Notes: a model not told the origin generated them from the sequence alone. A stretch of 64,000 nucleotides of DNA from an uncultured Macellibacteroides sp. (GCF_963667135.1 NZ_OY762974.1:1612001-1676000); one strand, 5' to 3'. Counted from the first letter of the stretch, positions 41,797 through 51,066 are shown. Numbers and translations: made by a program.

Positions 41797-43629
41797 TTAA
41801 CGGACAGAAAAGACTTTCTTAAATTTATGCAGGGCCCCCGATGGGTGGTATATCTCTGCATAGAGAATATAAAGACCGGTGGGGAGTTTTTCTCCGCCGG
41901 TACCTTTTCCATCCCAGCTCAATGTGCCTTGTTGCCCGATTAATTCGTGGTTTTGGACCATTGCCACCTGTCTGCCAGCCGGATCAAAGATAAATATCCG
42001 GCAACTGTACCCCGATTGATCTGCCTGGTAAGCAATTGTATAGGCATCTCCGCTAGGGGCTAATACTGGAATGTCTATGCCCACGACTGGTCCGTTCTTA
42101 ATCACGCCGAACTGGGTATTGAGGTAGCCAGGAGTTCCATGCCCCTCTTCTGCGGCTGCCGATGCCCAATTTTCCGAACTTTGGGTAGCAGCTTCCGGAT
42201 CAATCCGTTCCAATGCAATTCCTTTGCTATCGGTAACAAAGGCACTGTGCCATTTTGAATTGTACGACAGTTCGTCAATCACTTCCTGTGTTTCCGTATT
42301 GAGCAGAACAAGCGTGGAGGATGTGTTAGCCAGCACAGGTAGTTTAATCGAATGCACTTTTTCAGGATTTGGAGAAGCATACTGGGAATGGACACCATTC
42401 TTGTCTTTCGAAACAACCAGAAAATCTTCTTTCTCCATTGAAAATGCAAGTTCTGAAAGGGGATACAGCGTGCTAAGCGTGCCATCTGTTTTTCGGGTGG
42501 CGATAGCTAGTTTGGCAACCGAAAGAGATTTGCCGCTGCGGTTATACAGTTCAATGTATTCGCTGCCTCCTGTTCGGGGATCAGGTAAAATTTCATTAAA
42601 GATGATTTCGCGAAATGTGATATCCGCCGAAGCATCGGGCTCTTCCTCCCCGGGATTTTCTTCTTCCGGCTCTTCAGGTGTATTCTCTTTTGTAAATGTA
42701 AAGCTTAAACAAGCATCTTCCAAAAGATTTCCGGCAAGGTCAGTTATGTTGTCTAAGCATAAGGTGTACTCTTTGCCAGACTCAAGGACTCCGGGGGTAT
42801 GAACCAAGACTTTCGAGGCCGAGGTTAAATCGGCTTCAAGAGCTGCTTCACCCATATTTTCGATTGTACAAGAGGCTGAAGATATGCGTACCGCTTCGCT
42901 GAAAGTAAACAAGAGTGTGGAGTCGGATACGGTTTCAATTTGCGAAATAGATGGGGGAGTCGTGTCTGCTATTACGGATGAATCTCCGGAAATTCTGATA
43001 TTGTCGAAGGCAAAATGATAGCTGCGGGTCTTACTGTACCGGCAGTTCAGTTTAAAAATACCGGATGGAGGAATGGATAATTGTTTAATCGTGGTATCCC
43101 CTTCGTGAGTGAAAGCTGGTTCTCCCGCTAAGCGGGTATAGAGTTTCCATGTATCTCCGTTGGCAAGCAGTAGCTTGACACGCGCATTTACTTCTTCCTT
43201 ATCAAGTAAGTCCATCCGTCCTTTTATGAGTCTTTTGGCTGTACCTGATCCTTTTACACTGTATAGAGATATATTGTCGTCGTTGTGTCCAACCTGAATA
43301 TAGTAGTGGGTCTCGTCCGGATCGGTATCCTTGCCTGACGAAATAACATAAATACGGGCATTATTTGCATTGGAAGAATTGAAATACAATTGAACATCCA
43401 GTTCCCATTCCATGTTTTTAGTATAGGTTACAGGCAATTGAACCGATGCATTGCCTTGTTCGTACATATCATCCAGCTGAAGCCATCCGTCTTGAGTGAT
43501 GTAGTATAAACTGGTATCTCCTTTCCATGCATTGGAGGCTGTAATATAAGTTGACGGAAAAGTTTCGGTAATTTGAGATTTTGTTAAAAATGAAAGCGAA
43601 CAGAGCAATAATATAAAGAATTGTTTCAT
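41797..43629 (-). CDS. Lamin-tail domain protein with C-terminal sorting-like domain
   Basis: This 610-residue secreted protein has a signal peptide (about residues 1-18). A LamG-like or sugar-binding-like N-terminal beta domain follows (about 30-215), then an Ig-like (Big_5 type) segment (about 225-320), and an Asp/Glu/Pro linker with EEPEEENPGEEEPDASA. A lamin-tail domain is next (IIFNEILPDPRTGGSEYIEL), then a terminal domain like T9SS sorting or FlgD Ig modules (RIFIFDPAGRQVAMV, ending YILYAEIY...FSVR). It is probably surface-displayed. The ATG at 43629 was chosen because the upstream 27 residues lack signal features. Confidence 0.82.
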   Translation of the reverse strand: MKQFFILLLCSLSFLTKSQITETFPSTYITASNAWKGDTSLYYITQDGWLQLDDMYEQGNASVQLPVTYTKNMEWELDVQLYFNSSNANNARIYVISSGKDTDPDETHYYIQVGHNDDNISLYSVKGSGTAKRLIKGRMDLLDKEEVNARVKLLLANGDTWKLYTRLAGEPAFTHEGDTTIKQLSIPPSGIFKLNCRYSKTRSYHFAFDNIRISGDSSVIADTTPPSISQIETVSDSTLLFTFSEAVRISSASCTIENMGEAALEADLTSASKVLVHTPGVLESGKEYTLCLDNITDLAGNLLEDACLSFTFTKENTPEEPEEENPGEEEPDASADITFREIIFNEILPDPRTGGSEYIELYNRSGKSLSVAKLAIATRKTDGTLSTLYPLSELAFSMEKEDFLVVSKDKNGVHSQYASPNPEKVHSIKLPVLANTSSTLVLLNTETQEVIDELSYNSKWHSAFVTDSKGIALERIDPEAATQSSENWASAAAEEGHGTPGYLNTQFGVIKNGPVVGIDIPVLAPSGDAYTIAYQADQSGYSCRIFIFDPAGRQVAMVQNHELIGQQGTLSWDGKGTGGEKLPTGLYILYAEIYHPSGALHKFKKVFSVR

Positions 43630-43656
43630 AATAATAAGGTTTTGTAGAAAATAGTA

Positions 43657-43664
43657 TATCTTTG
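43657..43664 (+). promoter_or_regulatory. -7 promoter element for asd
   Basis: TATCTTTG lies 114 bp upstream of the asd ATG. Its predicted start site is left of the start site of the opposing promoter, so the two 5' leaders overlap. Confidence 0.5.
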
Positions 43665-43707
43665 CAAGCCGATTTTTGGTATAATCGGTAACTGTGCCCA
43701 AAAAGTA

Positions 43708-43715
43708 CAAAGATA
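43708..43715 (-). promoter_or_regulatory. -7 promoter element for the lamin-tail gene
   Basis: The minus strand reads TATCTTTG, 78 bp upstream of the lamin-tail gene ATG. Confidence 0.5.
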
Positions 43716-43778
43716 TATAACTATTCCATTTAGAACGAAATAGTACTGATTATTTTTAATTTTAAAATTGTGCTCAAA

Positions 43779-44789
43779 ATGAAAGTAGCAATTGTTGGTG
43801 TTAGCGGAGCAGTAGGACAAGAATTCCTACGTGTGCTAGACGAGAGAAACTTCCCGATGGATGAGCTGATCCTTTTTGGTTCATCCCGTAGTGCCGGACG
43901 TGTTTATACATTTAAAGGTAAACAGTACACCGTCAAAGAGCTCAAGCATAACGACGACTTTAAAGGGATCGATATTGCTTTCGTTTCGGCAGGAGGAAGT
44001 ACTTCCGTTGAGTTTGCGGAAACCATTACCAAGCATGGTGCGGTGATGATCGACAACTCAAGTGCTTTCCGTATGGACGCAGATGTGCCTTTGGTAGTTC
44101 CCGAGGTAAATCCAGCCGATGCATTGACTCGTCCCCGTGGTATTATTGCCAACCCAAACTGTACAACCATTCAGATGGTAGTCGCTTTAAAGGCAATTGA
44201 AGGTATTTCTCACATTAAGAAAGTACATGTTTCAACCTACCAGGCTGCCAGTGGTGCAGGAGCAACTGCCATGGCAGAGTTGATAAAACAATACGAACAG
44301 ATACTGAAGGGCGAAGAACCCACAGTAGATAAGTTTGCTTATCAGCTGGCTTATAACCTGATTCCTCAGGTTGATGTATTTACCGAAAATGGTTATACAA
44401 AGGAAGAGATGAAGATGTACCACGAAACACGCAAGATTATGCACACGGATATTGAAGTAAGTGCAACTTGTGTACGTGTTCCGGTTATGCGTGCTCACTC
44501 TGAAACGACTTGGGTGGAAACAGAACGTCCAATCAGTGTTGAAGAGGCTAAAGAAGCTTTTTCGAAAGCAGAAGGTGTAATTTTGCAAGATAATCCTGCA
44601 ACTAAAGATTATCCAATGCCTTTGTTCGTGGCAGATAAAGAACCTGTTTATGTGGGTCGTATCCGCAAGGATCTTACCAATCCGAATGGACTTACTTTCT
44701 GGACGGTAAGTGATCAGATTAAGAAAGGTGCCGCTTTGAACGCTGTTCAGATCGCAGAATACCTTATTAAGGTAAAGAACGTAAAATAA
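43779..44789 (+). CDS. asd: Aspartate-semialdehyde dehydrogenase
   Basis: This 336-residue NADP-dependent enzyme reduces aspartyl phosphate to aspartate semialdehyde for lysine/diaminopimelate, methionine and threonine synthesis. It shows the Rossmann start [15 protein letters not shown], the active-site Cys128 in NPNCTTIQM, and the conserved THVP-like stretch [11 protein letters not shown]. The ATG at 43779 is preferred to an in-frame GTG at 43770. It is followed by a strong terminator. Confidence 0.96.
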   Translation: MKVAIVGVSGAVGQEFLRVLDERNFPMDELILFGSSRSAGRVYTFKGKQYTVKELKHNDDFKGIDIAFVSAGGSTSVEFAETITKHGAVMIDNSSAFRMDADVPLVVPEVNPADALTRPRGIIANPNCTTIQMVVALKAIEGISHIKKVHVSTYQAASGAGATAMAELIKQYEQILKGEEPTVDKFAYQLAYNLIPQVDVFTENGYTKEEMKMYHETRKIMHTDIEVSATCVRVPVMRAHSETTWVETERPISVEEAKEAFSKAEGVILQDNPATKDYPMPLFVADKEPVYVGRIRKDLTNPNGLTFWTVSDQIKKGAALNAVQIAEYLIKVKNVK

Positions 44790-44810
44790 GATTATCTTAT
44801 CAAATAACTA

Positions 44811-44845
44811 ACAGGCCGTTTCATTAATGAGACGGCCTGTTTTTC
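44811..44845 (+). terminator. Intrinsic terminator after asd
   Basis: ACAGGCCGTTTC (44811-44822) pairs with GAGACGGCCTGT (44829-44840), one wobble, followed by TTTTCC. Confidence 0.8.
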
Positions 44846-44850
44846 CTTCG

Positions 44851-44894
44851 GGACTTTGAGTCGCCAAAGTATATACTTTAGCAACTCAAAGTCC
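44851..44894. repeat. Nested 44-bp palindrome
   Basis: Outer arms GGACTTTGAGT (44851-44861) and ACTCAAAGTCC (44884-44894) are perfectly complementary. Between them sits a perfect 14-bp palindrome, AAAGTATATACTTT (44866-44879). It lies between the asd terminator and the end of the porW/sprE-like gene. It may help end the minus-strand operon or bind a protein; no known element matches. Confidence 0.6.
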
Positions 44895-44934
44895 TATGTT
44901 TGAAAGTTCAAAATTGTATTAATTTTTTAGCTTG

Positions 44935-47900
44935 TTATTGCTTCTGCTTTTGCGCTTCACGGCGGGCTTTTTCGCGGTCGCGGAGTTTTTGCTGGTAGAG
45001 CTTTTCTTTTTCTTTACGCTCCGCTTCACGTTTTTTGAGCTGTTGTTTGTATTCGCGTTCTTTTTGTTTGCGAAGAGCCTCCCGTTCTTTGATCTTTTGC
45101 TTGCGGGCAGCTTCGGTTTGTTTGAGACGTTGCTTTTGCTCTTTTTCAAGGTTCTTTTCGCGATTGGCTTTGGCTGTGAGCAATGCCTGATTCTCTTCTT
45201 CCTGTTTTTTCAGAATATTAGCACGTTCTTTGGCCTTTTGTTCCTGCAATTCTTTTTCAACTTTTTGCTGTGCTTCGAATTCGTCGCGTTTTTGTTTCTT
45301 GAGAGCTTCTGCTTCTGCAGCTTCACGGGCACGTATCGCCTGAATTTCTTTCAGGGTTAGTTCTTTGGTTTCCGGAATTTGAACTGCAGGAATACTGTCT
45401 GCTTGCGTAACAGCTTCCTGTTGAATAGTAATATGGCTGCTATCGGAAGAAAGCGGTTGTTCCTTTTCTACTTTACTTGTTTGAAGGGAATCAACAGTCT
45501 GTTCGGGGATAGTAGTTGCCGGCGAAATTATTGCTGCTTTTTCAGAGTCTGTTTCCTGTACCTCAAGATCGGAAACAGCCGGAGTCTCCGAAGTTTTGCC
45601 AGGTTCTTCTGCCTCTTCCGATAAACGTGCACGCCAGCGGGCAACGATTTCGGGTGCTGTTTCGCCGTAGTTTTGGTTGAAGAAGGAGATGTATTCGTCC
45701 AGTGTCTTTCCGTGAATAAGTGTTTCGTAGTTGGTTTCAGAGATAGGGAGTATGCCAACGGTTTTTTCAATGGCTGAGGCATAGCCCGATTCCTGATGAA
45801 TCATCTTGTAATACTGGAGAATTTCGTCTAAGCCAACAAACCCGCGTATGAAAAGCATACTCATCTCTCCGAAGGATTCTCCGCTCAAATCGAACTCTTT
45901 CACCATAAAGTTGGCGAAGTTGAAGGCCGCTACGCTAAACAGTAATTGATTGCGGTCGGCTTTCCCTGTGGGATAGATCAGCAACATACGGCAAGGTTCG
46001 CTTACTCCGGCAGTAAATACGCGCGCAGAATCGCTGATGGCAAGTTCTCCATTCTCGCCCAGACCGAATCGCAGGTTCCATTTCATTCCGGTTATACCTC
46101 CCTGAACCATGGACCGGCCACGCAATACGCCCTTCAGCATTTCGCCGGCCAGTTCGGTAACATCGGCTTTGGGGTATTTTTCAACTAAGGCTTTCAGCGC
46201 GTCTTTAAAGCGGTTGGCATCGCCCGACTGTACATACGTAAGTGCTTCGAGGAAGGTAAACTTGGGTAGAAGTTTAGACAGCGGATAGGCTGAGGTTACT
46301 TCCCTATAGTTTTTCCTTACCAGACTTGTGTCGCCGGCAAGGTAATGGTTGTAGGTAGCTTCGTAAATAGAATCCTGCACCCTGTCCATCATCTGCATAT
46401 TGTAAACATAGTTGGGATCGGAAACTGCCACGGTATAATCACTTTCCGGGAAGCTGCGTGTTAGTTTATCTTTATACTTTGCGGTAAGTACCGGATCTTC
46501 CAGACGCAGCGACATAAGGTACAACTGATAATAGCTTTCCAAACGATATTCATTCTGTGGAAAACGTCGTTCCAACGTCTCGAATGTTTCGATAGACAGC
46601 GGAAGATCTTCCAACTTGTCTTTATATATTTTCGCCATGTTATAAAGTCCGTCGGCAATTATCAAATCAGAAGCCTTCAGGTCTTCTTCGGTAAGCGGGA
46701 GCTGTTGCAAATAAAACGCAGGATCTTTGGGGTCTTGTGCAGCAACAGGAGTCGACAGGCTATCTACCGGAGATAGGCCAATGGCCGATGAGTCCGGATT
46801 ATTACCCGCAATGGTACTTCCTAAAGCATCTGCTGAGGTTTCCTGAAATGTGTTCATCGCTTTTTTTAGTCGCCGCCAGTTGTCTTCCAGCATTCGCCGT
46901 CCCCATCTGTTCTGGAATTGTCTTTTTCCATCGGCAACTGTTTGGGAATTATAGAAATAGAAAGACGACTCGCCTGCGGCAACGGGTAATGTCACTGTTT
47001 TGGTTTCTGTACCTGCCCGGTTTATTCCGGTTCCTTTGGCGCCCTGTTCCGCCAGATAAGCCGCTTTTTCGGCAGCTTTCTTTTGTTCCTCTTCCTCCTT
47101 TTTTACTTTTTCAATGATTTTTCCGATCACAGCCATACGTTCAGGTTCACTCATTTTTGCAATGGTTTGCAAGCTATCCTGCAAATGAACGGCTTCGGTG
47201 TGGATGACAAATTCGTCCAGGATGGCCGATTGTTTAGCTACCCGTTCGTATTCCCTGTGTTTCTTTCCCAAAGCCGACAATGCGCCAAGGAAACAAGGCT
47301 GAGCCTTTGCATAGGCTCGCTGCTTAAAGTAGATATCGCCAAGTTTAAGCTGACAAATGGCTTTGTCTAGTCCGTTACGGGTACTCTTTTCAATGGCTTT
47401 TTCGTAGTTTTGTATAGCATTGATTGTGTCCTGCTGACTCATATATACGTTGCCTATGGCATAGTACACCTGGTCTTGATACTCCACATTCTTTTCGCTG
47501 CGCGCCATTCCCTTTAACTTACGTATTACTTTTTCATAGTTACCTCCGGGAAAGACTTCCGTCTGACGGATACGTGCGGCAAATTCCATTTCGTAGGGAG
47601 GATTGGCATTTGCCACCTGTCCGAATGCTTTATATGCAAGTCCGTCTAACCCTTCTCCTGCATACAATTGCCCCAGCAGATACTTCATGCGGGTACGCTG
47701 CAGGTGTTTCTTTTCTGCTTTGATAGCCTTGATGAGGTAGGGGATAGCTTCCTTGTTTTGCTTGTTTTTAATCAGGTAATCGGCATACACTGCGGCATAC
47801 AGTTTCTGTTTATTTTTGGGAATACCTCCCGTATTCAACTTGTTGAGAATGTCTTCAGATTCGTAAATCCATCCCATCTCCGAATAACATCTGGCCTGCC

Positions 47901-48426
47901 AGAGCTTAGATTCGGCAATCATCTCCTCGTCTTGTGCGTAATGCCGGGCAATATAAGAAAAGGTTGCCGAAGCCTGCAGGAAGTCGGCGTTGTAGAACTG
48001 TCCCTGACCCATCATCAGCCAGCATTTTTTCAGAAACGGATTGTATTCTTCCTGTTCCTGTTCGGCTCTTTGCCTGGGATCGTTACGCCACCCGGCTTTC
48101 TTAGGCGGTTTGGTTTTTATGGAATGTAGCTTGATTGCCTTGTTGCTTTTTTCTATGGCACGGTCGAAAGATCCACCTGTAGTTGTCTTGTTCTTTTCCT
48201 TGGCGCTGATTGGGAACATAGGAAGCTGTTCCGTGTAATTATCCTTGTGTCCGTTCTGGAGAGACATCAACGATTCATCAAAAGAAGTTTTGCCGTTGTA
48301 GTAGATGTTGTACCTGGATGTAAAGGCATGATAAAACCGGCTGGACATCGTATTTTCCTTGGTACTACACGATGCCAGCAACACAAACACAAATAATGCG
48401 CTTATATAGCCGGTCTGCTTTTTCAA
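44935..48426 (-). CDS. PorW/SprE-like TPR lipoprotein
   Basis: This roughly 1163-residue lipoprotein is rich in TPR helices and resembles PorW/SprE, a type IX secretion-associated lipoprotein of the inner periplasm. The lipobox is LLASC, Cys20 if the TTG at 48426 is used (MKKQTGYISALFVF). A TTG at 48444 is an alternative; no ATG lies before the lipobox. TPR units are clear, for example DQVYYAIGNVYMSQQDTINA. The last 130 or so residues are an uninterrupted Lys/Glu/Gln/Arg-rich coiled coil. It is the last gene of the aroA-led operon, 43 bp after the permease. Confidence 0.8.
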   Translation of the reverse strand: MKKQTGYISALFVFVLLASCSTKENTMSSRFYHAFTSRYNIYYNGKTSFDESLMSLQNGHKDNYTEQLPMFPISAKEKNKTTTGGSFDRAIEKSNKAIKLHSIKTKPPKKAGWRNDPRQRAEQEQEEYNPFLKKCWLMMGQGQFYNADFLQASATFSYIARHYAQDEEMIAESKLWQARCYSEMGWIYESEDILNKLNTGGIPKNKQKLYAAVYADYLIKNKQNKEAIPYLIKAIKAEKKHLQRTRMKYLLGQLYAGEGLDGLAYKAFGQVANANPPYEMEFAARIRQTEVFPGGNYEKVIRKLKGMARSEKNVEYQDQVYYAIGNVYMSQQDTINAIQNYEKAIEKSTRNGLDKAICQLKLGDIYFKQRAYAKAQPCFLGALSALGKKHREYERVAKQSAILDEFVIHTEAVHLQDSLQTIAKMSEPERMAVIGKIIEKVKKEEEEQKKAAEKAAYLAEQGAKGTGINRAGTETKTVTLPVAAGESSFYFYNSQTVADGKRQFQNRWGRRMLEDNWRRLKKAMNTFQETSADALGSTIAGNNPDSSAIGLSPVDSLSTPVAAQDPKDPAFYLQQLPLTEEDLKASDLIIADGLYNMAKIYKDKLEDLPLSIETFETLERRFPQNEYRLESYYQLYLMSLRLEDPVLTAKYKDKLTRSFPESDYTVAVSDPNYVYNMQMMDRVQDSIYEATYNHYLAGDTSLVRKNYREVTSAYPLSKLLPKFTFLEALTYVQSGDANRFKDALKALVEKYPKADVTELAGEMLKGVLRGRSMVQGGITGMKWNLRFGLGENGELAISDSARVFTAGVSEPCRMLLIYPTGKADRNQLLFSVAAFNFANFMVKEFDLSGESFGEMSMLFIRGFVGLDEILQYYKMIHQESGYASAIEKTVGILPISETNYETLIHGKTLDEYISFFNQNYGETAPEIVARWRARLSEEAEEPGKTSETPAVSDLEVQETDSEKAAIISPATTIPEQTVDSLQTSKVEKEQPLSSDSSHITIQQEAVTQADSIPAVQIPETKELTLKEIQAIRAREAAEAEALKKQKRDEFEAQQKVEKELQEQKAKERANILKKQEEENQALLTAKANREKNLEKEQKQRLKQTEAARKQKIKEREALRKQKEREYKQQLKKREAERKEKEKLYQQKLRDREKARREAQKQKQ

Positions 48427-48469
48427 TATTGCCTGAATTAACAATGATATAAACAGGAATCAGCCTGTT

Positions 48470-49279
48470 TTATTGTTTGCGGCGAAAGAATAATAGCCCC
48501 TTGGCAACCAAAAAGAAGATAATCAGCACCAGGATGATAAAGGCGCCCGAGGGAACATTAAGAAAGTAAGAAAGAATCAGTCCCGCCAGACAACCCAGGA
48601 ATCCAAGAACAACGCTTCCCAATATAATTTTGTTGAAGTTGGATGTAAATAGATTTATTGTTATCTGGGGTATGGTTACCATGGACATAAGCAGCATAAT
48701 CCCGACAAGACGAATGGATAGGACAATGGTTACCGCAATAAAAAACATCATGGTATATTCGACCAGCTTTACCGGCAGACGTTGCGTAACGGCAAAGTCG
48801 TTGTCGAAAGCCACATACAAGATTTCCCGGTGAAACAGTAGAAAGAAAATGATAAGGACTGCAGCCAGTACTCCGATCCAAAGGATGTCGGTATACGAGA
48901 TGGTAAGGATATTCCCGAAAAGGTAAGCCGACAGGTTAGGTGCGAATCCCGGGGTAAGAAAGATAAAGATAACACCGAGGGCCATGCCAAGCGACCAGAA
49001 ACCTGCTATGGCAGAATCTTCCCTGATGCCTTGCTTCCGGCTAACCCATTCCACCCCGAAGGCAGACATGACAGAGAAGATCAACGCTGTTAGAATGGGA
49101 TTGACTCCAGCATAGAAACCAATGCCTAATCCTCCAAAGGAAGTATGCGTAATTCCTCCGGTTATAAATACAAGCCGGCGAGACACAATATAGGTCCCAA
49201 CTATACCGCAGGCAATGGCGGTAAGCAGGCTTCCAAGCAAAGCATTCTGGAAAAAGGCGTATTGCAGCAGATCTGTCAT
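48470..49279 (-). CDS. znuB: Metal ABC transporter permease (ZnuB-like)
   Basis: This 269-residue inner-membrane protein has about 8 helices and belongs to the ABC-3 permease family that imports zinc, manganese or iron. Marks are FITGGITHTSFGGLGIGFY, the coupling region RLVGIMLLMSMVTIPQ, and a hydrophobic C-terminus. It is not next to an ATPase or binding protein; znuA and znuC sit 42 kb away. The ATG at 49279 is 4 bp after the preceding stop and is preferred to 49309. The symbol is a family-level assignment; metal specificity is unproven. Confidence 0.85.
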   Translation of the reverse strand: MTDLLQYAFFQNALLGSLLTAIACGIVGTYIVSRRLVFITGGITHTSFGGLGIGFYAGVNPILTALIFSVMSAFGVEWVSRKQGIREDSAIAGFWSLGMALGVIFIFLTPGFAPNLSAYLFGNILTISYTDILWIGVLAAVLIIFFLLFHREILYVAFDNDFAVTQRLPVKLVEYTMMFFIAVTIVLSIRLVGIMLLMSMVTIPQITINLFTSNFNKIILGSVVLGFLGCLAGLILSYFLNVPSGAFIILVLIIFFLVAKGLLFFRRKQ

Positions 49280-49283
49280 AGGG

Positions 49284-49706
49284 TCAGGCGTGTATACGTC
49301 GTTCGCCAAGAATCAGAAAAGCTTCGTCTTTTAGCGCATCGGGTAATTCAATTCCCCGAAGCTGTAAACTACGAATCCATCCTGCCACTTCTACTTCTTT
49401 CAGCGTATAAAGAACTTCACGGAATTCTTCTACTTCTTTTTCATTGTAAGCATCGGATTCTGTTCCCAGAAACCGATCTAACTCCTCGTCATCGTAGTAT
49501 TCAATTTTCTTGCTTACGGCAGCCAAAAGACTGTCTTTTTCGCAGGTTTCGTGCTGACCGCAACAACCTTCTGAAAGTTCCTGTGCTTCGGGTATCTCTT
49601 TGATTTCCCCGCGCTCCAACATGCCTTCCAGTTTTTTATTCCGGAAATAGCCTGCAACGGCAGCAAGTATGCCTAAAACAATAATTCCAATAACTATATA
49701 CCACAT
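49284..49706 (-). CDS. Membrane-anchored Cys-rich protein, unknown function
   Basis: This 140-residue protein has one N-terminal helix (about residues 2-20, IVIGIIVLGILAAVAGYF). A short metal-ligand-rich motif follows, EGCCGQHETCEKDSL (about 46-60), then an acidic helical C-terminus (YYDDEELDRF, EVEEFREVLYTLK). Homologues in Bacteroidota are sometimes labelled phospholipase without visible support. The CCGxHxxC pattern suggests metal or redox binding. Its place directly before a metal-permease gene (5 bp gap) suggests a role with metal uptake (inference). Confidence 0.75.
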   Translation of the reverse strand: MWYIVIGIIVLGILAAVAGYFRNKKLEGMLERGEIKEIPEAQELSEGCCGQHETCEKDSLLAAVSKKIEYYDDEELDRFLGTESDAYNEKEVEEFREVLYTLKEVEVAGWIRSLQLRGIELPDALKDEAFLILGERRIHA

Positions 49707-49718
49707 AAAGCCAATAAT

Positions 49719-50942
49719 TTAGTCTTTTATTTCAAAACCAGCCTTACGCAAGTCGTCCCAGTAATGGGGATATGACTTGCTTACTACCTGAGGCTCTGCA
49801 ATACAGATTCCTTGCGGAATAGCTAATGCTGCCGGAGCAAAGGCCATAGCCATGCGATGGTCTTCGTAAGTAGCAATAACCGGATGTTCTTCCGGTTCGC
49901 ATCTTTCGCCGTTCCATGTCAGTACGCTGTTTCCTTCAACCGTAAGCAGGTAACCCAGTTTCTTTAATTCTGTCCGCAGGGCCTCGATACGATCTGTTTC
50001 CTTTATCTTCAGACTTTGCAAGCCGGAAAATCGGAACGGTATGTTAAGTAACACACAAGTAACAACAAAAGTTTGTGCAAGGTCGGGTTCGTTTACAAAA
50101 TTATAGACAAGCTTGGCGCAAAGATTGCCATTCTTTCTCAGTGTTACGCCTTTGTCGGTAAATGTGGTACTTACACCCAACTGGGTAAAAATACCTGCAA
50201 CAGCTGCATCTCCTTGTAAACTATTTTTAAATAATCCCAGCAATTCAATTTCGGCATCCTTATTGAGCGCCGCCATCTGATACCAATAAGAAGCGCCACT
50301 CCAATCCGATTCCACTGTAAATGGAATAGGCTTATATTCCTGAGTAACCACCTTGATGGTCTGTCCTGCCCAGCTTGCCTTGACTCCAAACTGTTCCATC
50401 AGCTGTAAGGTAAGCAGAATATAGGGACGTGAAATAACATTTCCTTCCAAACGAATGGTAAGCCCATTTTCCATGAGAGGGGCTACCATCAGAAGAGCCG
50501 AGATGTATTGCGAACTAACACCTCCCGATAAAGAGATCTCGCCACCCTGCAGCGCACTTCCGAAAATACGTAACGGAGGATAACCCTCTTTTTCAATATA
50601 TTCGATGCGGGCTCCCAGCGAATTAAGGGCGTCAACAAGTAGCTTGATTGGCCGATTCTTCATTCGTTCAGTTCCAGTAATGGTCCATTCTCCAACAATC
50701 TTGGAAAGGAATGCCGTAAGGAACCGCATGGCAGTACCTGCAGCCTTAATATCAAAATCCTTGCTGTCTGAGTTTAATGCAGCTACCATCACTTCGGTGT
50801 CGTCGCAATCGGACAGATTAACGATATCGTAGGGGCTATAACTCAGGGCATGCAGTATTAATGCGCGGTTACTTATACTTTTGGAAGCCGGCAACTGGAT
50901 AGAGGCCTGTAACTTAGCAGGAGCTTTTATCTGATATTCCAT
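49719..50942 (-). CDS. aroA: 3-phosphoshikimate 1-carboxyvinyltransferase (EPSP synthase)
   Basis: This 407-residue enzyme of the shikimate pathway joins phosphoenolpyruvate and shikimate-3-phosphate. Motifs are PASKSISNRALILHAL near the N-terminus, GTAMRFLTAFLS, SGGVSSQYISALLM, KETDRIEALRTELKKLG and YEDHRMAMAFAP. The ATG at 50942 (MEYQIKAPAKLQ) fits the family start. It heads the operon aroA - Cys-rich protein - znuB - porW and is divergent from ribF. Confidence 0.95.
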   Translation of the reverse strand: MEYQIKAPAKLQASIQLPASKSISNRALILHALSYSPYDIVNLSDCDDTEVMVAALNSDSKDFDIKAAGTAMRFLTAFLSKIVGEWTITGTERMKNRPIKLLVDALNSLGARIEYIEKEGYPPLRIFGSALQGGEISLSGGVSSQYISALLMVAPLMENGLTIRLEGNVISRPYILLTLQLMEQFGVKASWAGQTIKVVTQEYKPIPFTVESDWSGASYWYQMAALNKDAEIELLGLFKNSLQGDAAVAGIFTQLGVSTTFTDKGVTLRKNGNLCAKLVYNFVNEPDLAQTFVVTCVLLNIPFRFSGLQSLKIKETDRIEALRTELKKLGYLLTVEGNSVLTWNGERCEPEEHPVIATYEDHRMAMAFAPAALAIPQGICIAEPQVVSKSYPHYWDDLRKAGFEIKD

Positions 50943-50969
50943 TGTCTGATTTCTGTTCGTTAGGAACTG

Positions 50970-50977
50970 CAAAAGTA
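50970..50977 (-). promoter_or_regulatory. -7 promoter element for aroA
   Basis: The minus strand reads TACTTTTG, 28 bp upstream of the chosen aroA ATG, which supports the shorter start. Confidence 0.5.
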
Positions 50978-51031
50978 CGGAATTTTATCGGATTGTATCT
51001 CGTTTATTAGTAATTATACCCTATCTTTCTT

Positions 51032-51039
51032 TACCTTTG
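51032..51039 (+). promoter_or_regulatory. -7 promoter element for ribF
   Basis: TACCTTTG (TAnnTTTG) lies 27 bp before the ribF ATG. Confidence 0.5.
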
Positions 51040-51066
51040 TGATTCAATAGGAAAAGAATAAAGGAT

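Noticed and set aside
41787-41812. TTTCTGT/ACAGAAA inverted repeat between the nucleoside kinase and lamin-tail genes
   Set aside because: The stem is short, overlaps the last codons of the lamin-tail gene and is not followed by a convincing T-run on either strand.
44919-45149. Lys/Ser/Asn-rich 76-codon frame that looks like a histone-like tail
   Set aside because: It is a frame shift of the Lys/Glu-rich repeat coding region at the end of the porW-like gene, so its composition is an artefact.
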